This document shows positions 7,383 through 15,055 of a stretch of 16,225 nucleotides of DNA, one piece after another. The position numbers were made by a program, and so were the translations under genes. Origin of the DNA: CAZYWA01 sp964650975 [NCBI: uncultured bacterium]. GTDB lineage: Bacteria; JADJOY01. The first letter of the stretch is position 1. Each line of letters opens with the position of its first letter. The notes below the pieces were generated by a model, which was not told the DNA's origin, did no database searches, and saw nothing but the letters and a program-made list of their open reading frames with translations. Where the stretch lies: assembly GCA_964650975.1 (NCBI GenBank), contig CAZYWA010000136.1, forward strand, positions 1 to 16,225, written 5' to 3'.

Positions 7383-7388
7383 CCTCTC
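7383..7388 (-). promoter_or_regulatory. Ribosome binding site of gltX
   Basis: GAGAGG on the minus strand lies six bases before the ATG at 7376. It fixes the gltX start and rules out the long upstream extension of the same frame. Confidence 0.7.
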
Positions 7389-7435
7389 GGGATGAACGAC
7401 GATCCGAATGAAAGCGGCGCGGCGCGGTCCAGGGC

Positions 7436-8332
7436 CTAAGCGAGGAACACCACGCCCGCATAGCCCACGAAGTCGACGGGCTCGCCGCGCGGGCGCACGT
7501 CGTGACTCGTGGTGTACTCCACCAGCTCGCCGCGCTCGGCGCCTCGCGCCCGGGAGAACGCGATCACCGCCGCGATCGCGCCGGCACCGCACGCGTTCCG
7601 GTGGCGCTCGGATTCCGGCACGACCTCGTCGGTGCGCATCGAGGTCATGACCTGGATGATCGCCGCATCGTTGGCGGATTTGACCCACTCCAGAGCCTGA
7701 CGACCGCCGCCCCGCGGTGTGAACTCGTAGCCCGGGCCGTAGTGAGTGAGATCGCTCGAGCCCAGGGCGAGAACATCGCTGCGTCCCTCGACCGCGCGCG
7801 CGACTCGCCGCCCGAGCTCCGGAGCATCGTCGCCCGGTGAAACCAGCAGCGGGACGATCTTGGCGGACGGCCACAACCATTGAACCAGAGGCACCTGCAC
7901 CTCGATCGAGTGCTCGCGGCGATGGGCCGAAGCCCGGGACTCGACCAGATCACCGGCTTCGCCGCAGATGCTGGCCGCCAGGTCCGCGTCGATCGCCGCG
8001 TCGCCGAGCGGGCTCGCCCAGACTCCATCGGGATAAACCTGCGCGCGCCGCCGCGCCTCGCCCCAGTGATCGGCGCCGAAGAGCACCACCGTGCTGGGCG
8101 CAAGCTTCGAGGCCACGCGGGCGAGCACGTGCCCGGCCACGGCGCCGGAGTAGACCCAGCCCGCGTGGGGAACGACACAGCCCACGGGCGAGGAGAGCTC
8201 CGGAGACCCGGCGGGGCTCGCGGGCAAGGCGGCCGGTGGCGCGACGGTCAGCTCGGCGAGCATCGACCGGCACACCGCGGGATCGTCCGGATAAAACCGG
8301 CCCGCGACCGCGGGAGTTCGCCGGTTCGTCAT
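7436..8332 (-). CDS. MEMO1 / AmmeMemoRadiSam system protein B family protein
   Basis: This 298-residue protein matches the MEMO1 family across its length. Landmarks are the start TPAVAGRFYPDDP (6-18), VVPHAGWVYSG (53-63) with H56, GADHWG (86-91) with H89, EHSIEVQVPLVQ (140-151), SSDLTHYG (192-199) and NACGAGAI (247-253) with C248. H56, H89 and C248 correspond to the putative metal/active-site cluster described for human MEMO1, a fold related to extradiol dioxygenases. The biochemical role in bacteria is unsettled. In many genomes the gene sits with AMMECR1-like and radical SAM partners; neither is adjacent here, and the radical SAM genes further right are of another class. The start is ATG 8332; ATG 8335 just before it is equally possible. 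It is first in the operon with gltX and the TPR gene. Confidence 0.9.
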   Translation of the reverse strand: MTNRRTPAVAGRFYPDDPAVCRSMLAELTVAPPAALPASPAGSPELSSPVGCVVPHAGWVYSGAVAGHVLARVASKLAPSTVVLFGADHWGEARRRAQVYPDGVWASPLGDAAIDADLAASICGEAGDLVESRASAHRREHSIEVQVPLVQWLWPSAKIVPLLVSPGDDAPELGRRVARAVEGRSDVLALGSSDLTHYGPGYEFTPRGGGRQALEWVKSANDAAIIQVMTSMRTDEVVPESERHRNACGAGAIAAVIAFSRARGAERGELVEYTTSHDVRPRGEPVDFVGYAGVVFLA

Positions 8333-8370
8333 CATTCGCGAGACTTCGAGGACTGCGACCGATCGTTCGG

Positions 8371-8400
8371 AAGCTATCGGCCAGTCCCGAAGACCGTCAA
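8371..8400 (-). promoter_or_regulatory. Sigma70-type promoter of the MEMO1-gltX-TPR operon (TTGACG-N18-TAGCTT)
   Basis: On the minus strand the -35 box TTGACG is at 8400-8395 and the -10 box TAGCTT at 8376-8371, with an 18-base spacer. This is the same -10 hexamer, TTGAC core and spacing as upstream of the 3209 gene. Transcription would start near 8364, leaving about 30 bases before the ATG. Confidence 0.65.
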
Positions 8401-8535
8401 GGAATGCCGGCGTATTGCGTGCATCCAGCGCGCGCGGCTTCGGCGCACGTCGCCGCGGGCGAGCAGCGCGTGGTAACAGGTGCTGACCCGGCCTGCTCCC
8501 CGGCGGGCTTCCGGTCCGCTTCGGCAACGCGCCTC

Positions 8536-10329
8536 ATGACGCGACAGCAACTGGCCCAGCGCACTGGGTGGCTGTGCTACGCGCTCGGCATCCCGCTCGG
8601 ACTCGTCCCGTGCGCCGAGATCGCGTCCCATGCGGGCGGCCCCTGGCTCGCCGATCTCGCGGCACGGATCGGGATACGGAACGAGATCGGTTACTTCGTC
8701 GGAGCCGTCGCCGGTGCGTTCGTGGCGATTCTGGGCGTTCCGGTCTCGCTCGGCCTTGTGGGCCTGGTACTGGGCCTCGGGCTGGGACGCCTCGCCCGGC
8801 TCAGGCCCGCGACTTGGCCCAGCCCACGCCCGGCGCTTCGGGCAGTGGCCGGGCTCCTTCCCGTGTGGGCGCTGGTGTTCGCACCTCTGTCCCTGGTGCT
8901 CGTGGCCAGCCTTCCATTGCTGCGAGCGGTGCGGACCCTGCCGATCCTGCGCCGGCCCATGGTGCAATGGGCAGCCCGGTCGGTGTTTTGGTCACTGGTC
9001 GCGATCCAGTTCTGGCTCCTGGCCACCTGGGCGCCACTCCTGTCGGACACCGAGCTGGCGGCAACGGCGATGCTCTTCGTGCTGGTCCTGGGGTCGCTGC
9101 ACATCCGGCGTGGCGCGCTGGTTCCGTGGACACTGCTGGCGGTGGCTCTGCTCCCTGGCGTCGCGGGCCCCTTTCCGATGGCGTGGCGATGGAGAGCCCT
9201 GAGCATCACGATGCACGCCATCGTGCTGTTCGCGCCCTGGATCATCCTGCGAGGGGAGCTGCTCCGCGAAGCGGGATCGCTGGCGCTCGCCTGCTTCGTC
9301 ACGTTCGCCTTCTTCTGGGGCCGGCTCGCTCAGACGGCGTTCATGCCATCGATCGAGACGCTCGATGGCCGGGTCGCGACTCCGTTCTTTCACGGCGCAG
9401 ACGAAGGGATTCCCTCCGGTGCGCACTTCCTGGTCCAGCCGTGTCCAGGCTGGCCGGTGGTGGCAGGGAGCCACGATCGCGAACGTGGGCTGGTGGTATT
9501 TCCGGAGAGCGGCGGCCATTCCCTGGCCGGCATTCGCTACCTGCCCTCCGATGACCTGGCCGCCGACTGTGAGCGCGACGCCGCGTACGTGGGTCAGTTC
9601 ATGGAGAACGGCATCGACCGATTGAGCCGCGCGCGGCCCGAGCGGCCGGCGCGAGCGCTGGGCAACCTGTTCGTCGAGCGGCTTCCCATCGATTGCCCGA
9701 TTCAGACGCCCTGGTGGCTGCTGCTCGACCGTTCCGGAGAACATCTCTACATCCTCGACGAGCAGAACCAGATCTCCGTCGCCGATCTGAGCAGCCATCG
9801 CTGCGACGTGGCGGCGACGGGGGACAAGCTCTGGGACTTTGCCATCGACTCCGACCGCCAGCGCCTGATCCTGGGTGATGCAGGGAGGGTACGCATCGTC
9901 TCGACCGACGGACGCATCGACGAGGAGACCATCGACCTTCCGGGACGGTCGCGCTGGATCCTGACCGCCGCGCACAAGACCAAGGTCGCCATGGCCGCGG
10001 ATGGAACGATCTACGCCGCGTACATGAATGCAGGCACGGTCGCGAAGCTCGGCCGCGACCCGCTCCGCCTGGAAGCCACGGCCCGCCTCGGTCGCGGACT
10101 CAGGCTGCTGCTCTGGGACGAGCGCAGGAACGTCGCCTACGTGGGGAATCGAGTCACGGGCGATCTGGTCGCGATCGACGGCGCGACCCTCGCGGAGCGC
10201 GGGCGAGTCCACGTCGGACGACGCATGCGAACGCTCTCGCTCACGCCCGACGGCCAGGCCCTGTTGCTCGGATCGGTGGTCGGCGGCGTGCGAGTCGACG
10301 TCGAGCGGCTGCTCGGTTCCGCGCCGTGA
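8536..10329 (+). CDS. Polytopic membrane protein with C-terminal beta-propeller (propeller protein 1)
   Basis: This 597-residue protein of unrecognised family has two halves. Residues about 11-270 contain seven or eight hydrophobic helices (clear ones near 51-88, 104-128, 146-166, 173-189, 222-238 and 247-268). Residues about 272-597 are soluble and read as a beta-propeller of the YVTN/WD type, with repeats such as LYILDEQNQISVADL, NVAYVGNRVTGDLVAIDG and ALLLGSVVGGVRVDV. Cysteines at 303, 345, 387 and 423 suggest an oxidising, extracytoplasmic location. The C-terminal 80 residues match two other proteins in this window. The ATG at 8536 has no visible ribosome site; an in-frame GTG at 8470 would add 22 residues. 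It is translationally coupled to the next gene. A sensor or binding role is plausible; enzyme motifs are not seen. Confidence 0.75.
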   Translation: MTRQQLAQRTGWLCYALGIPLGLVPCAEIASHAGGPWLADLAARIGIRNEIGYFVGAVAGAFVAILGVPVSLGLVGLVLGLGLGRLARLRPATWPSPRPALRAVAGLLPVWALVFAPLSLVLVASLPLLRAVRTLPILRRPMVQWAARSVFWSLVAIQFWLLATWAPLLSDTELAATAMLFVLVLGSLHIRRGALVPWTLLAVALLPGVAGPFPMAWRWRALSITMHAIVLFAPWIILRGELLREAGSLALACFVTFAFFWGRLAQTAFMPSIETLDGRVATPFFHGADEGIPSGAHFLVQPCPGWPVVAGSHDRERGLVVFPESGGHSLAGIRYLPSDDLAADCERDAAYVGQFMENGIDRLSRARPERPARALGNLFVERLPIDCPIQTPWWLLLDRSGEHLYILDEQNQISVADLSSHRCDVAATGDKLWDFAIDSDRQRLILGDAGRVRIVSTDGRIDEETIDLPGRSRWILTAAHKTKVAMAADGTIYAAYMNAGTVAKLGRDPLRLEATARLGRGLRLLLWDERRNVAYVGNRVTGDLVAIDGATLAERGRVHVGRRMRTLSLTPDGQALLLGSVVGGVRVDVERLLGSAP

Positions 10330-12005
10330 CGAGCCGCCCCTCCGAGGCCGCGCCGGTGGGCGGAGCGCTCGCGCGTGCCATCTACCTCGCGATCGTGGCG
10401 GCCTCGGCCAGCGCGGTCGCCCTGGGGTTGCGCCGGGCGCTCGACGCGCTCCACCGGCAACCCAGCCCCATGCTCGCGGCACCGGGTGTCGCAGTCGCCG
10501 CGGCGGCCTTCCTGCTGTGGGCGCTGGTGGCGGCGCTGGCCCGGTTGCTGGTTTCCGACCCACGGGTGCGCGCGGCCGCGCGGCACACCTACCCGTTGCT
10601 GCCCCTCGCGCCACCGGTCGGATATGCCCTCGCGCTGCTCCTGCCGCTCCTCCCGCGGCGCGCCACGAGCACGATCGCCCGCTCCCGTCGGCCGGCCGTG
10701 GCGCTCGGGCTCCTGGCACTGGCCGGCGGCATCTGGATCGACACCGCCGCACCGCGCCTCGACACCGGTGCGCGCACCCTGGTGATCGCGCTCGCCGTGC
10801 TCGGGACCGCGATCTCGCTCCGTCGCCCGGCCCTCGATTCGCGGCTCTGGCTGGGGCTCGCGGTGGTCGCCTACGCCGTGGACGGCTGCCGGCTGAGCCT
10901 GCCGCCGCTCTTCCTCCTCGCGTGGACGGTTTCGCCCTTGCCGCTCCTCGCGCCCGCCTTGCTCCTCGCGAGAAGAGACCGCGGGCCAGGCGAACGGCTC
11001 GCGATCGGAGTGCTGCCTGCGGCGACCTTGATCCTCGCGCACGTTTACGGCTGGTACACATTGCCCGCGCGGCCGTTTTCCGCTCCCCCGGGCGTGACCG
11101 AGATCTATCGATCCGCCACCGGTCTGGGGGCTTGGGACAACCGATTCCTGGTCGACGGACTCGAGCCCGGCACGTTTCTGGTGGGGACCAAGGAGGAGCC
11201 GCATGCGCTCTCGCTTCTCCGCGGCCCGGCAAGCGCACCCGAGGTCTGGGCACGAGGTCAGACGGGCGACAACGGCCTCGTCGATCGCGATCGCCATGAA
11301 GTGGTGGTCCCGTTCTACGAGCCGAGCGAGGTCTGCCGCTGGCACGAACGCGACCCGCCGCGCTGCGTGACCTACATGCCGCCCACCGAGGCCGAGGCGC
11401 GATCCTCGCTCGGTTTCTCGGTCGTGCGGGGGAACGGCCGTCGCTCGTTCACGATCGCCGGTACTCGCTGGCTGTGCGCGATCCACGAGGATGCGGTGAG
11501 CTGTTTCCTGGCCTTCGATGCCGCGACCGCCGACCTCGCCGTGACCGCCACCGAGGTCTGGGCCTCGGGGGGCGGAGCTCTCTTTCGTTGCACCGATCGG
11601 GGCCACTGCACCAGCCAGCGGATCTTTGCACACGCTCCCTACGCGATCAGCGACTTCGTCCGCGGTTACCTGGCCAGCGACGGATCGAGGCTGTGGATGA
11701 CCGACAACCTGACCGGCGACCTGGCCGAGATCTCGATCGCGGACCAGAAGGTCACGCGCCGATTGCACCTGGCGCGAGGAATCCGGAACCTCGCCTACGA
11801 CGCCAACCGCCAGCTCGTGTACGTCGCGAACGAGGTGACGGGCGATCTCAGCGCCGTCGACCTGGAATCCTTCGCGGTGCGCCGCACCTGGCAGCTGGGC
11901 CGCCGACTGCGCTGGCCCGAGCTCGACGGCGGCGGCTCGCGGCTCCTGGTCACGAGCGCGGCTGGAGGTTTCGCGATCGATCTCGATCGCGCGCTGGTCC
12001 CGTGA
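10326..12005 (+). CDS. Polytopic membrane protein with C-terminal beta-propeller (propeller protein 2)
   Basis: The GTG start at 10326 overlaps the TGA of the previous gene in the sequence GTGA, so the two are translationally coupled. The 559-residue protein has about eight hydrophobic helices in residues 14-243 and a soluble propeller region from about 245. Propeller-like repeats include SRLWMTDNLTGDLAEISI (455-471) and QLVYVANEVTGDLSAVDL (496-513), each with the NxxTGDL or NxVTGDL turn. Closely spaced cysteine pairs (C337/C347, C384/C393, C422/C428) suggest disulfides outside the cytoplasm. The C-terminal 80 residues parallel propeller protein 1 (RGIRNLAYDANRQLVYVAN versus RGLRLLLWDERRNVAYVGN), whereas the membrane halves are strongly diverged. 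The gene ends 18 bases from the stop of the convergent radical SAM gene. Function unknown. Confidence 0.75.
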   Translation: MTSRPSEAAPVGGALARAIYLAIVAASASAVALGLRRALDALHRQPSPMLAAPGVAVAAAAFLLWALVAALARLLVSDPRVRAAARHTYPLLPLAPPVGYALALLLPLLPRRATSTIARSRRPAVALGLLALAGGIWIDTAAPRLDTGARTLVIALAVLGTAISLRRPALDSRLWLGLAVVAYAVDGCRLSLPPLFLLAWTVSPLPLLAPALLLARRDRGPGERLAIGVLPAATLILAHVYGWYTLPARPFSAPPGVTEIYRSATGLGAWDNRFLVDGLEPGTFLVGTKEEPHALSLLRGPASAPEVWARGQTGDNGLVDRDRHEVVVPFYEPSEVCRWHERDPPRCVTYMPPTEAEARSSLGFSVVRGNGRRSFTIAGTRWLCAIHEDAVSCFLAFDAATADLAVTATEVWASGGGALFRCTDRGHCTSQRIFAHAPYAISDFVRGYLASDGSRLWMTDNLTGDLAEISIADQKVTRRLHLARGIRNLAYDANRQLVYVANEVTGDLSAVDLESFAVRRTWQLGRRLRWPELDGGGSRLLVTSAAGGFAIDLDRALVP

Positions 12006-12023
12006 GAGGAGCGGGCGCGGAGA

Positions 12024-13574
12024 CTAGGCGACCACCCAGCGCGGCGCCGGCGTCGCGTCGAAGACCGGCAGTGCCAGTCGGCGCAGCGCCCAGCGAGCCA
12101 GGCTGCGAGCGTAGTGACGGGCGTAGGCTCGCTCCTCGCGGCCGTTGGGGCGCAGCGCCCCGCACAACACGGCCGTCACGCCGAGCGCTTCCACCGCGAA
12201 CGCGGGCCAGCGGCGAAACCACTCCGGCCTGAGACGTGTGCGCCAGCGGCGCGGCACCAGCGGCAGCAACCGGAAGAGCGCGCCGTGAGCGCGCAGCGCC
12301 GCGTCCCGGACGCGGTCCTCGGCGACGGCCGGGTCGTGGTAACCGGTGAGCTCGCCCTCCTCGATCGCGCGCGCGTCGTGCTCGCTCAAGCGTCCGCTCG
12401 CGACGGCCTCGCGCATCATCTCGGTGCCCGGAAAGTAGGTCGCCCAGTAGATCGAGATGCGCGACGGGAGGTGAGCCGCATAGAACGCCGTCGCGCGCCG
12501 GTGGGAGTCCTCCGGCTCACCCGGAATGCCCAGCATGTGGTCGACCTGCACGGACACGCCGCGCGATTCCAGCGCGTCGATCGAGCGCTCGACGTGCGAC
12601 GACTGCTCGTAGCGCTTGAGGCTCGCGCGCTTGAAGTCGTCGTCGATCGACTGGACGCCGATCTGCACGCCGACGCAGCCGGCGTCGGCGAGCCATCCCG
12701 CCACCTCGCCGTCCACGTAGCGTGGGTGGCTCATGCACCGGAAGGGCGAGCCGATCTCGGCGCGGAACCGGCGCAGGAACTCCGAGAGCCAGGCCTTGTC
12801 CACGGTGAAGACGTCGTCCTGGAAGTTGATGAGCTCGAGGCGCCCGTAACGGCGGCGCGCCGACGAAAGCTCGTCGAGCACGTGGGCGACGCTGCGCTGG
12901 CGGACGTACTTGCCGCGCGGGGCGTCGGGAAGATCGACGAAGAAGTTGTTGAAACAGAACGTACAGCGGTACGGACAACCGCGGGAGGCCATCGTCAGAT
13001 AGACGTCCGCCACGTGCAGGTGCTCTTCCCAGAGCCGCTTGTCGAAATGCGGCAGCGAGTCGAGATCGGCGAAGTAAGGCAGCTGGGGTCCAGCGACCAT
13101 GCGCCCCGACGGATCCTTCCAGCGAAGATTCGGGATCGGCTCGGCCGGTCCTCCCCGCTCGAGCGCTCCCAGCAGCGCCGGGAACGCGACGTCGCCCTCG
13201 CCCACGCACACGTAATCGACTTCGCTGCGCGCCAGCACGCGCTCCGGCACGGCCGACGCGTGCACCCCACCGAACACCACGCGGATTCCCGGGCAGCGCA
13301 GCTTGGCCTCGCGCGCCACCGACAGCATCCAGCGGTACGAGTTGGTGAGCGCCGAGCACGCGAGCACGTCCGGCTGCTGCGCGACGATCGCGTCGACGAC
13401 TTGCCGCCGGTCGTCGACCAGTCGCGCGACCTTCGGGAGGTGCAGGAAGTAGCGATCGTCGAAGAGCGAGGCGCTGAACGCGAGCCCCACTCGATGGCCG
13501 TCGCGTCGCGCTAGCGCCGACAGCAAGCTCACCGGGAGCTGCTCCCAGCCCATCGCGAGGAAGGTCACGCGCAC
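12024..13574 (-). CDS. B12-binding-type radical SAM protein (second in operon)
   Basis: The protein has 516 residues. Residues 1-150 form a Rossmann-like cobalamin-binding-type domain with the usual late signatures VVFGGVHAS (99-107) and VCVGEGDVAFPALL (122-135), but no DxHxxG ligand motif. The radical SAM core begins at about 190 with SRGCPYRCTFC, giving the 4Fe-4S ligands C200, C204 and C207, followed by LINFQDDVFTVD and VGVQIGVQSIDDD, the typical later strands. It would cleave S-adenosylmethionine to start radical chemistry, by family precedent methylation, rearrangement or ring formation; the substrate is unknown. The C-terminal region (about 435-516) is Arg/Trp-rich with a hydrophobic stretch, suggesting membrane contact, as in radical SAM enzymes acting on lipids. 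It starts at GTG with a CGGAG ribosome site, 31 bases after the upstream radical SAM gene. Confidence 0.9.
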   Translation of the reverse strand: MRVTFLAMGWEQLPVSLLSALARRDGHRVGLAFSASLFDDRYFLHLPKVARLVDDRRQVVDAIVAQQPDVLACSALTNSYRWMLSVAREAKLRCPGIRVVFGGVHASAVPERVLARSEVDYVCVGEGDVAFPALLGALERGGPAEPIPNLRWKDPSGRMVAGPQLPYFADLDSLPHFDKRLWEEHLHVADVYLTMASRGCPYRCTFCFNNFFVDLPDAPRGKYVRQRSVAHVLDELSSARRRYGRLELINFQDDVFTVDKAWLSEFLRRFRAEIGSPFRCMSHPRYVDGEVAGWLADAGCVGVQIGVQSIDDDFKRASLKRYEQSSHVERSIDALESRGVSVQVDHMLGIPGEPEDSHRRATAFYAAHLPSRISIYWATYFPGTEMMREAVASGRLSEHDARAIEEGELTGYHDPAVAEDRVRDAALRAHGALFRLLPLVPRRWRTRLRPEWFRRWPAFAVEALGVTAVLCGALRPNGREERAYARHYARSLARWALRRLALPVFDATPAPRWVVA

Positions 13575-13580
13575 GCGCTG

Positions 13581-13585
13581 CTCCG
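13581..13585 (-). promoter_or_regulatory. Ribosome binding site of the 13574 radical SAM gene
   Basis: CGGAG on the minus strand lies six bases before the GTG at 13574 and supports this non-ATG start. Confidence 0.55.
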
Positions 13586-13605
13586 TGCTGCAAACCCGAC
13601 GGCGA

Positions 13606-14985
13606 TCATACGAACACCCGCCAGACCCTGCGCAGCAAGTAACGGAAGTGCGCCCACGTACGCACCTGACGCAACGCGCCCATCAGCACCCGCGGCCGGA
13701 AGTAGAACCGCAGGAACGCGCGCCGCTGCCAGGACCGCACGTCGACGCTCGGCGGTGCCCAGCCGCGCCCGCCCGTGGTCAGGAACTCCTCCCACGCGAG
13801 CGTCTCGGGATCCGAGCCGCTGGTGGCGGTGTGCGCCGCTCGGGTGCCGGGTAGTGGCAGGAAGTTCGAGAACTGGGCGTGATCCAGGTCGAGGGAGAGC
13901 GAGAGCTGAACGGTTTTCCGAAAGTCCTCCTCGGTCTCACCCGGATAACCGACGATGAAGAACCCGGTGGTCTTGAGCCCCAGCCGGTGCGCCGCCCGCA
14001 GCTTCGGCATCAGGGCTTCGAGATCGAGGTCTTTTTGCATCGCGGCCAGCACCCGCTCGGATCCCGATTCGATTCCCACCGCGAACGCCACCAGCCCGGC
14101 GCGCCGCATCAGCGCCAAGAGCTCCTCATCGACGGTGTCGAGCCGCATGCCGTTGGGGCAGCACCAGCTCACCGGCGAGCCGCGCGACAGCAGCGCCTCG
14201 CAGAACGCCCGCACCACCTTGCGGTTGGTGGTGAAGTTGTCGTCCTCGAGATGGAGCTCGCGCACCCCGTGGCGATTCACCAGCTCGTCGATCTCGGCGA
14301 GCACGCTTTCCATGCTGCGCACCCGTAAACGCCGTCCAGCGGTGCTCGCGGCGTCGCAGAAGGCGCACAGATACGGGCAACCACGGCTCACCAGAAAAGG
14401 GGCCACCGGAAACGCGCTGGCGACGAATCCGTGGGGTGCCGGCGGGTAGCTCGAGGGCCGCATCAAATCCCACGCCGGAAACGGGATCGAGTCGAGATCC
14501 TCCACGAACTGGGCCGGGGCACGCGCCTCGGGCGCGTCGCCGCGCCGCACCAGGTTCTCGACGTCGTCGAAACGGCGCCGGCCGTCGATCGCCTCGATCA
14601 GTCCGACCACCCCGCGCTCCGCCTCGCCGCGCACCACGAAGTCCATCTGCGGGAAGTAGCCGAGCGCGTGATCGGGGTCGGCGCTCGCGTGCGGGCCGCC
14701 CAGGACCAGCCGTGCATCCGGGTTGCGCTGGCGCGCGACGGCGGCGAGCTGCTTCACCTGCGGCAGGTCGCAGGTGAACGACTGGAACCCGACCACGTCG
14801 AAGCGTTGCCCGTCGTACCAGTCGGCGAAGGCGTCGGGCGTGATCTGATCGCGCATGCCGTCGACCACCGACACGACGTGGCCGGCTCGCTGCAACACCG
14901 CGCCCAGGTATCCGAGCCCGAGGCTCGGCACCACGGTGGGAATGCGACGGCTCCAGGGCCGCACCAGCAGAACCCGGGCGCTCAT
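13606..14985 (-). CDS. B12-binding-type radical SAM protein (first of the pair)
   Basis: The protein has 459 residues from the ATG at 14985 (MSARVLLVRPW), chosen because the cobalamin-binding-type fold begins immediately there; the frame stays open further upstream without similarity. Residues 1-140 show VVPSLGLGYLGAVLQRAGH, FDVVGFQSF, LVLGGPHAS and DFVVRGEAE, the pattern of BchE-like enzymes, again without DxHxxG. SRGCPYLCAFC gives cluster ligands C203, C207 and C210. ELHLEDDNFTTNR and AVGIESGSERVL follow as later core strands, then GFFIVGYPGETEEDF. The C-terminus is rich in Arg and aromatic residues. It shares architecture with the downstream gene but differs enough to imply a different step or substrate. 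It lies 70 bases after the propeller protein 3 gene and is probably cotranscribed with it. Substrate unknown. Confidence 0.9.
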   Translation of the reverse strand: MSARVLLVRPWSRRIPTVVPSLGLGYLGAVLQRAGHVVSVVDGMRDQITPDAFADWYDGQRFDVVGFQSFTCDLPQVKQLAAVARQRNPDARLVLGGPHASADPDHALGYFPQMDFVVRGEAERGVVGLIEAIDGRRRFDDVENLVRRGDAPEARAPAQFVEDLDSIPFPAWDLMRPSSYPPAPHGFVASAFPVAPFLVSRGCPYLCAFCDAASTAGRRLRVRSMESVLAEIDELVNRHGVRELHLEDDNFTTNRKVVRAFCEALLSRGSPVSWCCPNGMRLDTVDEELLALMRRAGLVAFAVGIESGSERVLAAMQKDLDLEALMPKLRAAHRLGLKTTGFFIVGYPGETEEDFRKTVQLSLSLDLDHAQFSNFLPLPGTRAAHTATSGSDPETLAWEEFLTTGGRGWAPPSVDVRSWQRRAFLRFYFRPRVLMGALRQVRTWAHFRYLLRRVWRVFV

Positions 14986-15055
14986 GCTTCGGTCACGATC
15001 GGCTGGCGCGGCACCCAGCTCGGCGCATGGATGCGAAAACGGTCGGCGATGACGA

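Noticed and set aside
4677-7439. A 920-codon open frame on the plus strand across the TPR and gltX genes
   Set aside because: It is antisense to two genes with solid family evidence; its product is Arg/His/Asp-rich low-information sequence, as expected from GC-biased third positions.
7377-7880. Upstream extension of the gltX frame beyond 7376
   Set aside because: It overlaps the MEMO1-family gene, has no similarity to GluRS, and a good ribosome site precedes the ATG at 7376.
8992-11253. A 753-codon minus-strand frame over the propeller genes
   Set aside because: Composition is Arg/Pro/Ala-rich without domains; the plus strand has membrane helices and propeller repeats.
12006-12023. Possible terminator between the convergent propeller and radical SAM genes
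   Set aside because: Only a CCCG/CGGG four-base pairing is visible and no T-tract.
12123-12131. Another GTAGGCTCG-like sequence on the plus strand
   Set aside because: It lies inside the C-terminal coding region of the radical SAM gene and precedes no plus-strand gene, so it is probably chance.
12114-13514. A 466-codon plus-strand frame over the radical SAM gene
   Set aside because: The minus strand carries the CxxxCxxC cluster motif and B12-domain signatures.
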